From: Alnus glutinosa
Taxonomy: Eukaryota; Streptophyta; Magnoliopsida; Fagales; Betulaceae
Direction of reading: 5' to 3'
DNA: 64,000 nt
Assembly (NCBI RefSeq): GCF_958979055.1
Contig: NC_084898.1
Span: 1,064,001 to 1,128,000 of the forward strand
Below the pieces are notes generated by a model, which worked only from the letters and a program-made list of their open reading frames with translations, was not told the DNA's origin and made no database searches. The translations under genes and the position numbers were made by a program. Position 1 is the stretch's first letter, and each line of letters begins with the position of its first letter. Of the stretch, positions 1-11,128 are shown in pieces.

Positions 1-1214
1 ACCATGACAAAATAATTAACACTTATTTGGATATTAATATATATTTTTGGACACCACTCTAGCTAGCCAAAAAACTTAACCTAATGAGTTTGAGTCCACT
101 TAGGTATATTAATTACTTTTTTTTCTTTATATTTTTTCTCAACGTGGGACACAATCCTCACAATAACCTGCTGCACAAAATCCCAATACAATCATGCATG
201 TAAAAGCATTAAGTATGGATCAATAAACAACACAAAAGGGCATATAATCTTTGAGAAATTTGTGTACCGATTGAAAAGAATTAAACGCCTAGAATCAAAC
301 AACACAAACCAAATTTTATTTGAGTCAATTAGTTTGAATGGGATACTTTAATTTTCAATTATATATCTACACAAGAGACATGAACATTATACCTAAGGGA
401 AAAAAAGAAAAAGAAAAAAAAGATAGTGTGCTTATAACTAATAAGTAATATAGGTTCATATTCAAAAGTTCAAAACAAGAATAAAATGGGGCATAACCCT
501 AGAATACAGAATGTAATATATATATATAGAATGGGGCATCACCCTTAGAGGCTTAAAAATTGGGCTTGACTTGTTATTCATGCTTCGGCCTCTTATGAAA
601 AGTTTTGGTTCCGGCCGTCTCAGTTTATAACGTTGATGCAGTGTATATATATAAAAAACCTAGCTCATGGACAGGGAAACTTTCATTAGCCTAAGTAATT
701 TTCAACACCACAACAAGGAGAAAACCAACGAAAAAAAGTACTCCCTAGCATAATAATCAAACAAGAATATGGTCTAAATAGTTTTATAGGTTTTAAAATT
801 TTCATGACTAAATAGCTTCTAAGTAAATAAATTACTTCTGAAACATATAACCTAAACACTTGCACCAAATGCAGTACAAATTTTGCAACAACTGTCAATC
901 ATAATAAGAAAGTGGAGTCGATCATAATAATCACAATCAATGCAATACTTCCGGAGCAATAACACTTATATAATTCAAGAAATCAACTCTTTAAAGCGCT
1001 AAAGTTTTGAAGTTTTATATTCAATATTAATGCATGAAATAAATACCTAGTAACTCAAAAAATAATTAAGTTGAAGTAATTAAAAGGATATTTATGTTCT
1101 ATAATTAAAAAGAAATGTGGGGAGGGTTACAACCCCGTTGACATACACCGGAGACAACGTTTGAGGCACCTAAATCGTAAGCCCATTTACTCTGTTCCAG
1201 TAACTTTTTTTAGA
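1..1214. other. AT-rich intergenic DNA, nothing recognised
   Basis: No open frame with a recognisable domain, no tRNA-like fold and no clear terminal repeats were seen. The stretch holds short A- and T-runs and a small AT dinucleotide run near 520. It may include 3' flanking DNA of the F-box relic, which runs towards it on the minus strand. Confidence 0.5.
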
Positions 1215-1739
1215 CTAAAAAACTTCAACTTCACCGGGAAGCGTCACCGATGTATCGCCCTCCCTTATAAAGTAAACCAATCTTACCACCTTGTAATAGT
1301 CGTTTAGTTGATCAAACCCTAGCCCGTGAGCGTACCAATAAAGTACAGAGTCGACAATCCTATCCGGTAACGAAGGCTCTGAAAGCGTCAGGAGCTTCCG
1401 GATCAACGGGTTCCAGAGAATGAACACGTTGGGGCGTCCGAACAAACAACTCAAACCGTGACAAGAATTAATGTAGAGTAGTTTAGCAATGTCGGAAGGT
1501 AATTCGAACCGAAAGTACGTACTCGTAGTAAGTTTCGGGATGGTGTTGAGAATAGTGAGTGAAGTGATCTGAATCCTGAGAGCGGTGGTAGATAAGATGG
1601 TAACCATCGTTCGGAACTCTTTGGAAACGCACCAGAAATGGGAGATGGATTTCACCGGAAGTCTTGTCAGTATTGGTCTGGTGGCGTCAATCGCAGACAG
1701 GGCAAAGCAGCGACGGCGCAGGTTAGGGTTGAACGGTGG
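1215..1739 (-). pseudogene. F-box / F-box-associated domain protein, truncated
   Basis: Read on the minus strand, the open frame contains the end of an F-box (LTRLPVKSISHFWCVSKEF) followed by the start of an F-box-associated domain: a GLSC segment, then ILWNPLIRKLLTL, then GFDQLNDYYKVVRLVYF. F-box proteins of this class are substrate receptors of SCF ubiquitin ligases. Only about 175 codons are open, against roughly 350-420 for the family. No ATG precedes the F-box in this frame: a TGA at 1,740-1,742 closes it, and the usual first F-box helix is not readable. The frame then stops after GEVEVF in the middle of the FBA domain. I read it as a decayed or partial gene. An unseen upstream exon is possible but less likely. 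Confidence 0.7.
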
Positions 1740-2070
1740 TCAATGGAGGAGAAGGCAAATCATGGAAGCATGCAGTAACTCTTCCGTGGGATTCTCGGGA
1801 TTCATTCAAACTATAATACAAGCAAAATAAAATCTTTTAAATTACATGGATGGGTACGTACCAGTAAATATATAAAATAAAATATTTTATATTACATGAA
1901 TTGGTAAAGATATTAAACCAAAATTAAGTAAATTGATTAATTAATTTACCTATTTAATGTTAGAAGTCGTGCCGAAGGAGGAGTCCACTGAAAGTGTAAC
2001 AGTAGGAAGATCGAGTATGTATGATTTAGATTTCGGTTATTAATTAGTTTATTTGGTTTGGGTGGAATAG

Positions 2071-2104
<34 letters not shown>

Positions 2105-2535
2105 TGAAAACGGTTTGGTGGGACGGTTGTATTAGAATCAAATTACAATTAGTGTAAATAATTTTTTACACAATAAGCAAATCTATCATAACATTAAAAG
2201 GGGTAGGGTTAATGAGTCCGACCGGTTTAATTAAATAAGTCAAGTTAAAGTTAATCTATATCGTTTTATACCATGCCTCAACACAATCTGAAACAGATAT
2301 GCGAACACGAACTGCCACCCCTATTTACAGTGTTTTGCTTATTTAATAAAGACCATAAATAAGAAATTCTCAAAGAGGGATGCCTTGAGTTCAAAGTGTT
2401 GTTGTTATTGTTGTTTTTTATTATTATTATTATTATTATTTTATATATATATACATCTCACAAGTTCAAACTTGAGTCAACAGTTTATCTCATTTAAATT
2501 AAATAATTTTAGGCAATTAAGAAATTTGAAATAAT
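1740..2535. other. AT-rich intergenic DNA
   Basis: Contains a T20-plus run next to an A-run near 2,070-2,105 and a TTA trinucleotide run near 2,415-2,440. No gene or terminal-repeat structure recognised. Confidence 0.5.
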
Positions 2536-3023
2536 AAATTAAATTAAAATTAGCACTACTTTTCCACTCTTTTATAATTTTTTTTTTGAAAGAAAAAAAC
2601 AGTGATATTTAAGGAATTTTGATAGGATTTAACAGAAAATTCTAACGGATGGTTAAAATTGAAAAAAAAAAAAAAATTGAAATATGGATATCCTAAATTT
2701 ATATTTTTTAAAGTTTAAATAATTAATTACAAAAGTTATGAAAATCAAGGATTATAAGTAAAGTGTTCCCTTTATTACATTAAAAAAATATTCTCTTTTT
2801 TTAATAAATAGTAATATAATAAAGATATAAAACAATATAAAAATACAATTTTTAATAAATCACTTATTTTAGACTTAGCCAATGTATATAGGAGTAGTTT
2901 AGTCAAAGTGTAACTATAGGAAGATGATGAAGATTGAAGATCATCGTCTATCTGTTATATATATAATTGGATTAGGACTCTATGATTTGGAAATCGGTGT
3001 AACTATAGTTGGATTAGTACGTA

Positions 3024-3054
3024 GTCTAGGAATTATGACAGGCTTGGGCAGAGG
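3024..3054 (-). repeat. captured 30-bp piece of trehalase exon 1
   Basis: About 30 bases starting ATTATGACAGG match TRE-A exon 1 (33,710-33,738), the part that encodes LPLPKPVI just before the trehalase signature. TRE-B differs by one base in the same stretch, so TRE-A is the closer source. The same piece sits at the equivalent place in R copy 3 (about 24,487) and is decayed or absent in copy 2. Confidence 0.6.
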
Positions 3055-3163
3055 AAGCAAATCCTATCTAGCACCATACCCTATCCATTCCTCCATGCAG
3101 CTATAGATGGCCTTCTCACCGTCTCCCTTGCTTCAATATTCTCTTCAATATTCTTTAGTTGCG

Positions 3164-3493
3164 ATGGACCAACCACCAGACATCCTCTGCACCAGCCTCA
3201 CCACCTTAATTCACCCCTACCCCCACCCCAACGCTCACCCCCGCCTCTGCTCTCACCTAAACCACCGTCCTCTGTTACTTTCATTATGGAACAATGCGTT
3301 CGTGCAGTATTCCTTTACAGATATCAAGATTATACAGCTCAAGAAGTGTGGATCCAACTTTTAGTCCACACTTTCAAGCGGATGTAGAATCTCAAAATAC
3401 CTTCATAGGTACGCTGTACAGGGCCATCAGAGATATTCTCTTTCCTCCAATATTAAAAGAAATGCCAAGTTCATTACGTTATGATAATTACTA
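3164..3493 (+). pseudogene. R-repeat short gene, copy 1, frameshifted
   Basis: The frame opens with MDQPPD, as in the other two copies, then shifts out of frame in the Pro/Ser-rich part. A second frame carries the downstream block, which includes FQADVESQNTFIG and ends SLRYDNY before a stop. The upstream TATA box of copies 2 and 3 (CTATAAATAG) reads CTATAGATGG here. I do not recognise the family. The combination of TATA box, ATG, coding frame and AATAAA downstream suggests a former short gene or captured transcript, broken in all three copies. Confidence 0.4.
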
Positions 3494-4607
3494 GTAGCAG
3501 TAGATTTTCTTTCCTATCATGCCATATTAGCCAAATATGGCTTATCTTTTATTTACGAGTTCTTGTTTTACTCCAAGCCAATGCTATTCATAGCTGAATA
3601 GGAGTCATAGTTCTAGTTCAAATATAAGTCTTGTAACATTTCTATAACGTATTCAATGAATAAAGAAGGCCGGCATTAGAAATTATCCTCAAACTTATAG
3701 TTTGACAAGATCGGGCTCATCCTCTAAATTCTTACTTTTTTTCTAATTCAAGGGCGAGTTACAAGATCTGCGTAAAATAAATCTATAAAAATAAAAACAA
3801 CACAATTAAAAATAAAATATAAAAAAGGGGGCTTTTTTTCTTCTTTTTTTTTTTAATTTTTTTTTTATATAATTTTCAGTTATTATTTTTTTTTTATAAT
3901 TTGTTTATTAAAAAGTTATTTTTTTTTTTTAGTTATTTTTTGATTTTTGATTTTTTATAGGAAGATGATGAAGACCAAATTAACTCTAAGGAGTAGTCTA
4001 GTCAAAGTGTAACTATAGGAAGATGACGAATAGCATTACTCTAATTCAAAGTGTAACTATAGTTGATTTGTAGTCTAGTCAAAGTGTAACTATAATGGAT
4101 TTGGAGTGCCTCTGGAATTTCTCAGTGAATCCTGAAAAATACAGCCAAATAAAGCAAACAATTTGCAAAATAAACCAACATAAACCAACATGCCAGTGAT
4201 ACAAATTAGAATTAATATTCCATATTAATTAGGTTTATATTTCTTATAGAATTTACTTTTGATTGTAATCAAGTGCAATTTGTTTTGATTTGATTAATAT
4301 ACTTACTTTATCTTCACATACTCCAATTTATAGAAATATTTTGTAATGTACTTAAATATTATCACATTAATAAGAGCAAAATATAATTAACCCTATTCGC
4401 CTTCTTTCCTAAAGTTTATAAACATTCACCGTAAGACTAGTATTGTTTTGTTGATTAAAAAAAGAGATGTAGAATATCGTCTCCTAGTTCATCTTTATAG
4501 GGTTAAAGATCTGTTTAGGTTTACGATTTTAAAACAAACGATTTAAAAATAACGATTTTTGAAAACACGATTTTTAAAAAACGCAGTTAAGCATATTTGG
4601 TAACTCA

Positions 4608-5385
4608 TATATATATATATATATATTTTTTTTTTAGTATGGCTGTATTCGAGTCGAGTATTGAATGTTCAAGCTCGGCTCATTTAATTTTATTTCGAAC
4701 ACGAGTCGAGCTCGAACTTATCATTGAACGAAATATTATGTTTAAGCTTGGCTCGTTTAATTTTATTTCGAATACGAGTCGAGTTCGATCTTATCACGAG
4801 TTGCTCAATTAACTTATTCATTTCTTATATAAAGTAAATATCATGATTGTTTATATTTTCATAAATCCATACTAATCATTAATTAATTAAGTCTTGTTAA
4901 AATTTTATCATCTGAGTTCATTAAATAAATTAACTTGAATCTTAAATAATATAATCTCGAGTTTATATGTATGTATATAAATTTATTATGCACATACACA
5001 AATTACATGTGTGCACACAAACACATATAACCACACATACTCACAAACACACTTAAGTACACACAAATCTATAAAATTAAACTCACAACAATAATTAAAG
5101 CTATATCTATCATATTAGGAAAATGATTCATTCTTACTTAAGATGTTCTTATTACAAAATTAAAATAATACTAAGAAAAAATTGTAAAAATGAAGTTATA
5201 CAAGTTTATACAAGCTTATCCGAGTCGAGTCGAGTTTATACGAAAATGTCTCGTTTAATATTCGAACATATTATTGTGTTCACGAACGGCTCATTTATTA
5301 TTCAAATCGAGACCGAATCGAGTTTAACCGAACCGAACCGAGTCGAGTTCACGAGCGGCCGAGCTCATCTTACACCCCTAGTTTT
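4608..5385. mobile_element. non-autonomous DNA transposon-like insertion
   Basis: Absent from the matching place in R copy 3 (about 26,060-26,090). Both ends are rich in CGAGTCGAG and GAGCTCG motifs in opposite orientation, and the right end closes with CTTACACCCCTAG, the AGGGGTGTA terminus common in plant hAT-like elements. The left end (near TATGGCTGTATTCGAGTC) is degenerate. An AT dinucleotide and T-run lie at the left junction. No transposase is encoded, and I could not fix the target-site duplication. Confidence 0.45.
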
Positions 5386-6714
5386 CAAATAACAATTACT
5401 TTAATAAACAAGCACAATCAATATATTTTCTGCAATTTAATTTAAAATTATATTTTTAGTCTTTGAAATCACAATACCAATTGCCAAACGCACTATAAAA
5501 GCAGCAAATTGCATTAGGGCATTAATGTCATGGGCTGGGGTTGGTACTGAATAAACGAAAAACATGTACTCATTCATCTTGAAAACAGTAAAACATAAGG
5601 AGAGCAACTCTAAGTTTAGGGGCTTGTTTATATGACAGAATTTTTTAGGGTAAAGTTGAGTTTTTGAAGGCAATGTTGATGTGGGAAGATTTGTAGAAAG
5701 TTTTCGAAATAATGTGGTTTTTATGGGAATGAGGAACCGAGGATATGAAGTTGAATTGGTGAAACTAGTGCAACAAAGTAGGTAGAACTGGGATTTCAAA
5801 AATAAAGTCACCTATCTTTTAGAACAGAAATGAAGCTCATATACGGGTTGAAGCTGATAGCCAGCTCATTTGTAGTAGGAATGATAATTTGTCTTTGCGT
5901 ATTAGGTCGGGTTGTGTCGAAGTATGGGGGTATAAGACTATATAAGTCAACCACAATCCGACCCATTTAATTAAAAGAATCGGATCACTCAACCTTAACC
6001 TGTTAATTTCGTGTTGAGTTTGTGTAGGATTCTCGCATCACCTCAAAAATTGACAGCCTTAATTTGTGATGCAAGAACTACCACGTTTTCACGCTGAGAG
6101 AGGCCTATCATCTGGTGCCTTACTAATAATAAAAACTACTGACAATTTAACTAATCTTTTACTAGTGATAAAAATTAGGTAGATATGAATTGCTTGTTAA
6201 TGTTTTTGTTTTGAGAACAGAAATTAAGAGTTTTAACATACATAAGCTAGTATCCAACCATTTTCCATACCAATTAATTTAAAGAGTCTCTCAGTTACTT
6301 TTAAAAAAGTAAATAATAATTTTTTTTTTTAGGAAAAAAAAAAGGAGGAAATGAATGCTTTAAGCAAAGAATTTAAAGCAACCAAGGATATAACTTGATA
6401 TGTTTTTTACCATTAGAGTTTTATCCAGAATTGAATGCTCCTTGCATAAGGATGAAAAACAGAGCAAAAGAGAAAATTTCAAAATCTAGCTGCATTTCAG
6501 TTCATTCTAAATCAAAGAAGATGTTCCTCATCTTGAACTTCAGATTATTTACCACATTGATCAAAATTTTAAAAACTCCACCTACAAATGAAAGCGGATA
6601 TGGTTGTGGATTAGGCTGCAACAGTTAATTTTTGGGGCCTATGGAAACTTTTTAAGGGGAAAATTGTTGAGCTAATGAGATAAGGAAGTTGACTATTTGG
6701 TTTTGAGTAATGCT

Positions 6715-6852
6715 AGACGTACAACCCTTTTACAACTCTCTCATTTCGTTTGGTAAATTTTTTCGAGTGCCTTACGTGACAATGCCAAGTCGCATTGTCT
6801 CGTTCGAACAAAAGGGGAGAGTTGTAAAAGGGTTATAGGTCTAGCATTACTC
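6715..6852. mobile_element. MITE, GAGTAATG family, 9-bp target duplication
   Basis: A 138-bp element with inverted ends starting GAGTAATGCTAGAC and closing with its near-perfect complement. The inner arms TACAACCCTTTTACAA and their complement can fold back. Flanks TTTGGTTTT and TATGGTTTT form a 9-bp target duplication with one mismatch, which fits a Mutator-like source. The partner copy is at 27,483-27,620. Confidence 0.75.
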
Positions 6853-7322
6853 TATGGTTTTGGAAATTGAGATATGGAAAAGGTAGGGTGCCCTTTATTT
6901 GAATAAATTGGAAATCATGAATTTTGAATTTTTCCACTGGTAGTGGGTGGAATATGGAATTCATGAATAAGTTTTGAGAATTTTGATTCAGTCTCCTCAT
7001 TAGCATATATGTCTTGAATTCAAGATTATGAAATAAAATCACTGTAATTTATTGCCATGCTTTTATCTACTGGCTAGCTTCCTGCAAGGAAAAGCCTAGT
7101 TATTAAAAATGTGCTAGTGAGGCAAATAGCAATATGTCTATGCTTGCAAACTCCGAGATCACTAGCAATGTATTGTTCGGTCTTGAGGCCATCCAAACTC
7201 CTCCAGAAAAGCCAAAACAACTCCATTTGACCAGCCAAAACCAGTCTGCAATGCAACAGATAGACCATTTCTTATGTAACATGAACGTTCATAATAGCAA
7301 GCAATCCGTGTCAATCAAACAT

Positions 7323-7500
7323 GAATATTACTATTTTGTAGGCTGTTGTATGATTGTCATACAACTTGATAATGTAATAGTGAAAATCAGTCATTGGATC
7401 AACACTTTATAAAAAATTTATATATTAAGGGTTGATTTTCATTGCCACATTATCTCAATTGTATGACAGTCATATAACATTCTACTAAATAGCATTACTC
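7323..7500. mobile_element. MITE in trehalase intron 10
   Basis: About 178 bp with long imperfect inverted arms: GAATATTACTATTTTGTAG at one end, and GAGTAATGCTATTTAGTAG on the other strand at the other end. Flanking TCAAACAT is duplicated at 7,315-7,322 and 7,502-7,509; with the next base (A/G) this makes a 9-bp duplication with one mismatch. TRE-B intron 10 has the site empty with one TCAAACAT. Same family as the 6,715 element by its GAGTAATGC end. Confidence 0.75.
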
Positions 7501-8239
7501 GTCAAACATTCTTTCCAAAAAAGTTTAACGAATACCTGGGGTACGTATTCTCCACCACCTCCAAATTCTCCACACTTGGTCACATCATGTTTTTCATGCA
7601 TTGTGCCTGTTTTCTTATAGGCAGCATAGTTGGTTCTGATCCACCTCACAGCAATGTCTTCGGCCAATGACCTTGCTTCTTTTGATCCAGATCTAGCTAG
7701 ACCTTCAACTATCATGTGTTGAAGTGGGGCCCAACCATTTGGAAAGTCCCTATTGTACAAGTTGAATAAGGTCATGGGCTACTAAATTAAAGACAAAAAG
7801 GTATTGTAATATGCAAATGTTTCCTCCTCCCCTTTAGACAAACCTCCCCCCCCTTTCGCTCTTTGATTTGCAATGAATCTAAATCTTTTCCCACATAAAG
7901 ATCCAGCGACGATGAATTAAACCAGTACTAACCATTGTTGTCCTGAGTTTTTCAAAGAAGTTGCAATCCCAAAAGCACCAAGCAGGCCAGAACTTTGGAA
8001 GCCTCTCAAGACTTTCTCCACCAGAGAAGGATCTTCATCTATGTAAACCACACAAGCATTCTTAGTATTCATCAATGTGCAACAAAAAATGGTACAAGTA
8101 AATGTCGCAAAAGTAATGTGCATTCAAAGTTTGAAATGAAGCAATATATTTCATTTATTTATATCCAGGAAATACACTCGATGAACACTTCATAATAATT
8201 CTCAGCAAGGGGATAAAATTATTCTTTCATGGTGCCCTG

Positions 8240-8518
8240 TGTTAAATCACTACTTATTTCAAAAGCTTAAGTCTATAGGTTGGGTAAATTTAATTATTTA
8301 ATTAATACTTTAACACTCCCCCTCACGTGTGGGTTCAAACTCTCTTTTTAATAGATAGGGTCCAACATATGGAATATTTGATTGAAATGGGAGATGAATG
8401 ACTGAGATAAGAGTCGAACTCAAGATCTCTGCTCTAATACCATATTAAATTATCACTTATTCCAAAAACTTAAGCTTATCGGAAGGGATAATTTAATTAT
8501 TTTATTAATACTTTAACA
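8240..8518 (-). mobile_element. TRIM-like miniature retrotransposon in trehalase intron 8
   Basis: Read on the minus strand, two 76-bp direct repeats (8,443-8,518 and 8,240-8,315) begin TGTTAAAGTATTAAT and end TTTAACA (TTTAATA in the first). Directly after the first lies TGGTATTAGAGC, a one-mismatch primer-binding site for initiator tRNA-Met. Directly before the second lies a polypurine tract GAGGGGGAG. About 127 bp of non-coding DNA lies between the repeats. This is the layout of a terminal-repeat retrotransposon in miniature. A second purine tract precedes the first repeat (8,519-8,541), as if a longer concatemer was trimmed. TRE-B intron 8 lacks the insertion. Confidence 0.75.
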
Positions 8519-10154
8519 CTTCCCCTCACTTTGGGCTCAAACCTTGTCTATCTCAGCAGTTCAAACCAACATAACCTCATTCCCAGGAAGTATTATTTCT
8601 ACAGGAATTGTGGAAAGAGTGCACCTGCTTCCTGTCATTGATTGCAGTTACATCTGTACCCTTACTTGGGGATCAATGCTAGTAACCTATTAAACAAGTC
8701 AACACAAAATGGGATAGGCTCTGGAATTTCTAACAAAAAACAATGTTGTCCTTCACATTATCATCTGTCAGTTATGTATATGGTTCAGAAAAACCAAGCT
8801 CATGAACAGCTCCAGCTATGCACATTCACTAGCCTAAGCAATCTGACCTGAGTTAAAAGTTCTAATTTTAGCTATCAGAGGAGCAAGAGACAACTCAGTT
8901 GTGACTAAAATATGGTGAACCAAAGAGGTCTGTGCCATTCAGCTAATAACAGAACAATCCATGCTTATAAATTCACATACCAATATTAACTTAGAGCAAA
9001 ATACATTGTCCACATCCATGGTTTGTTCAAGTCACTGATTGAGGCCACAGAAGTAAGAGGTCAGAACTATGACTTGAAATCTAAATGATTTGTAAAGCGC
9101 TTATGTTTGGTTGGACTCTATCTCACTTTCAAATAAAACCTTCTTCAACTTATCAAGAGTTCTAGACTTATCAATGGGCTCATATTTATTTAGACCAAGA
9201 TACGAACAAACTTAGCTCCAAAAAGAAGATTCAGTTTATCAACATGAGCCCCATTTGGACTGGGACAGCTGAGCTTGTATGGAGCTCAAGCTTGCATCAT
9301 AAAGTTCAACCAGGTCCCCAACCCAAGCCTGATTAGCCATGCTTGAACAGCCAATCATACCATTTAGCACATTTGTAAACCCATTCCTGTTGGGCATTAA
9401 GAGTAACAAACCTGAGTAGAATGACTCAACCCACAAAGGAACAAAGTTTGAAGCAAATACATTCTGATTCTGGTTGCAAACTTCCCAAGTTTGAGGTTCC
9501 TAAAAGTATCAAAACGAAGAATCAGGAGAAGTGCTGAAGAATTAGTAACTTCAGACACCACAAACTTTTGTATCGAGACTATACCTCACATGTACTATCA
9601 TTGAACCAGTAATCAAGCCATTGTCCCATCTTTGCATTCCAGAAAACAAATTTTATTGCCTTCCGTCTGGCTCGAGAAGCGTTCAAGAAGCTCTCTGCAG
9701 TACTATAATCTCCAGCAACTTTTGCCAAGTGGGCAATGTCTAGTTCCATCTGAATCAAGAAGTGCCACAACTCTAGTAATGTTAACAGGTAACTAATTTC
9801 AAGGATTCTATTTAAAAGTGTTCTGAGGAATACCTTGAGTATATATGCATTTAAATCAACAGGTAAAACAGATGTCGTAGCCATTGTTGTGAAATCCAAG
9901 GGATTCCTGTGAGAAGAAAGCAAACCCTCACTACTTCATTAAACAATTTGTAAATATCCAAAAACCCAAATTTGAGAACCTATAACCATATTTCGAAATT
10001 TGGGCAGTGAGACCTAATAGTTCTGATATTTCAATCACATAAGACTTGGAAAGACCATGCTTATAAACACAAATTAGCACACACCCATAAACCCTTTTTT
10101 TTTAATCCATTGCTTTCAGAACCTCCCAAATAGACTAACTAATTTGATGTGAGG

Positions 10155-10619
10155 TGTTACGGGTCTAATGGAGTGCAAAGGGATGAGGACTCTTTCCAGA
10201 GTCCTCAGAATAAACAAGCAGCAAGATGTCTTCTAGTTTCATTACATTTATGGTTTCTATTTCTAGCTACTTTCATTAGAATTCTAGTTGTAGGTTCTAT
10301 TTCCTAGACTTCCAGTAGCATAAACAGAGAGGTAGCTTGTTGTCTCTTTTAGTAGTAATAGTTCACTTAGTAGTAGGAGTTTTATTTGTGCCTCAATTGT
10401 TTAATTCTAATAGCTGAAGTCTTGTAAGACTATAAAAGCCTGGGGCTTGAGGAATAAAGCAATCAGAGAAGTTTATTATTCAACTCTAATAGTTGTTTTG
10501 GAAGGTTTAGTGTTCTTCGAATTACCCTTAATTATGAATGCTTAGGATTTCTTGAATTATCCTACCAAAATCTATCATTTTTAATACTTTTTCATCCCAC
10601 GTTAAGTAGGCACGTAACA
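10155..10619 (+). mobile_element. solo LTR in trehalase intron 5 (TRE-C copy)
   Basis: A 465-bp block starting TGTTACG and ending CGTAACA, with TGAGG duplicated on both sides (5-bp target duplication). It contains a promoter-like CTATAAAAGCC and, 3' of it, GAATAAAGC. This is the structure of a solo LTR. The identical-length copy in TRE-A is at 30,925-31,389, and TRE-B intron 5 lacks it. Confidence 0.85.
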
Positions 10620-10850
10620 TGAGGCAACTACTTGAAGACTATCCCACTCTACAATAGCTTATACAATATATTAAAATAGAGAAAATTCCCCCTATTGGAA
10701 GGTCATTAGGATACCCAGAATATTAAATTTTTGGCTGTAAACTAAATTGTAATTGGCCTGAATTTCAAATGTTTGGAAGTTGCGAATTTTGCAACAAACA
10801 AATTTCATATACTTCTTCAAATTATGGACAGCACAACAATGTAAGATTTA

Positions 10851-11128
10851 GTATTCACATTAGTAATAAAACACTCAAGTTCCACACCAAGGCGCCATGC
10901 TAACAAAATTCCTCCTTTAGTACCAACAGGGGGAACATGGGCCATAAAAAAAAAAAAAAACCAAGATTGTTCATAATTATACAAGCAGCAGCATGAGTAG
11001 CTTTAGTTTCTGATAAATATTTCTGATAAATATATAACATCATGAGAATACTTCTTAACTTTAACTCTTAGACTTCGGATTGCAGAGGCACGAGTCAACC
11101 CTTTACAATTCCAAGCTAAGAGTTTCAT
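10851..11128 (-). pseudogene. LINE ORF2, 5' end of the endonuclease domain, cut off
   Basis: The frame starts at an ATG with MKLLAWNCKGLTRAS, the typical start of plant L1-type ORF2 with its AP-like endonuclease, and continues to DVIYLSE. A 13-bp tandem duplication (TCTGATAAATATT repeated near 11,010-11,035) then shifts the frame. In another frame the next endonuclease block (VPPVGTKGGILLAW) follows. The LINE stops at 10,850 where trehalase intron 5 begins, so reverse transcriptase and the 3' end are missing. Confidence 0.8.

Larger units (their letters stand above)
2536..6370 (+). repeat. R repeat, copy 1, left arm of the large duplication
   Basis: This stretch is collinear with 20,440-21,695 (copy 2) over its first 1.25 kb, and with 24,371-27,138 (copy 3) from about 2,900 onward. 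Shared landmarks are a GTGTAACTATAGG motif, a TATA-like promoter, a short coding frame beginning MDQPP, a poly-A-signal-like end, and then long T- and A-runs. By eye copies 1 and 3 are about 92-96% identical, lower than the adjoining block from 6,371. Copy 1 carries an extra insertion at about 4,608-5,385. The nature of the repeat is unknown and I saw no convincing terminal inverted repeats. Confidence 0.7.
7162..9906 (-). pseudogene. trehalase TRE-C, 5'-truncated (exons 6-11 only)
   Basis: Six exons match TRE-A at a fixed offset: exon 6 9,834-9,906; exon 7 9,585-9,749; exon 8 9,412-9,499; exon 9 7,933-8,038; exon 10 7,536-7,749; exon 11 7,162-7,245 (stop TAG). All splice signals I checked are intact and I saw no frameshift or stop. 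Exon 7 has one missense change (Ser to Phe in the SVFWNAKMG segment). The [10 protein letters not shown] signature and the HEK catalytic Glu region are present. Exons 1-5, the promoter and the catalytic-acid motif GWDFSTRW are missing. The copy is fused at 10,850 to a LINE. It cannot make an active trehalase, although a chimeric transcript starting in the LINE is conceivable. Confidence 0.9.
6371..10850. repeat. segmental duplicate of 27,139-31,620
   Basis: This block aligns to the TRE-A 3' half with a constant offset of 20,768 from about 6,381 to 9,906, shifting by only 1-2 bases further right. Differences are few (roughly 1% by eye). It contains trehalase exons 6-11, the intervening introns, the 3' flank and all the inserted elements of those introns. 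It ends abruptly at 10,850, where LINE sequence begins, inside what would be trehalase intron 5. Confidence 0.9.

Noticed and set aside
6395..6628. 77-codon frame identical in both duplicated arms (also 27,163-27,396)
   Set aside because: Identity follows from the recent segmental duplication. No domain, and it lies in the trehalase 3' flank.
7134..7412. 92-codon plus-strand frame (also 27,902-28,180)
   Set aside because: Antisense shadow of trehalase exon 11 running into a MITE.
9239..9436. Frame extending exon 8 of trehalase (also 30,007-30,204)
   Set aside because: Continues past a good donor (CTCAG then GTTTGT) into the intron; joining at that donor to exon 9 gives the conserved family sequence.
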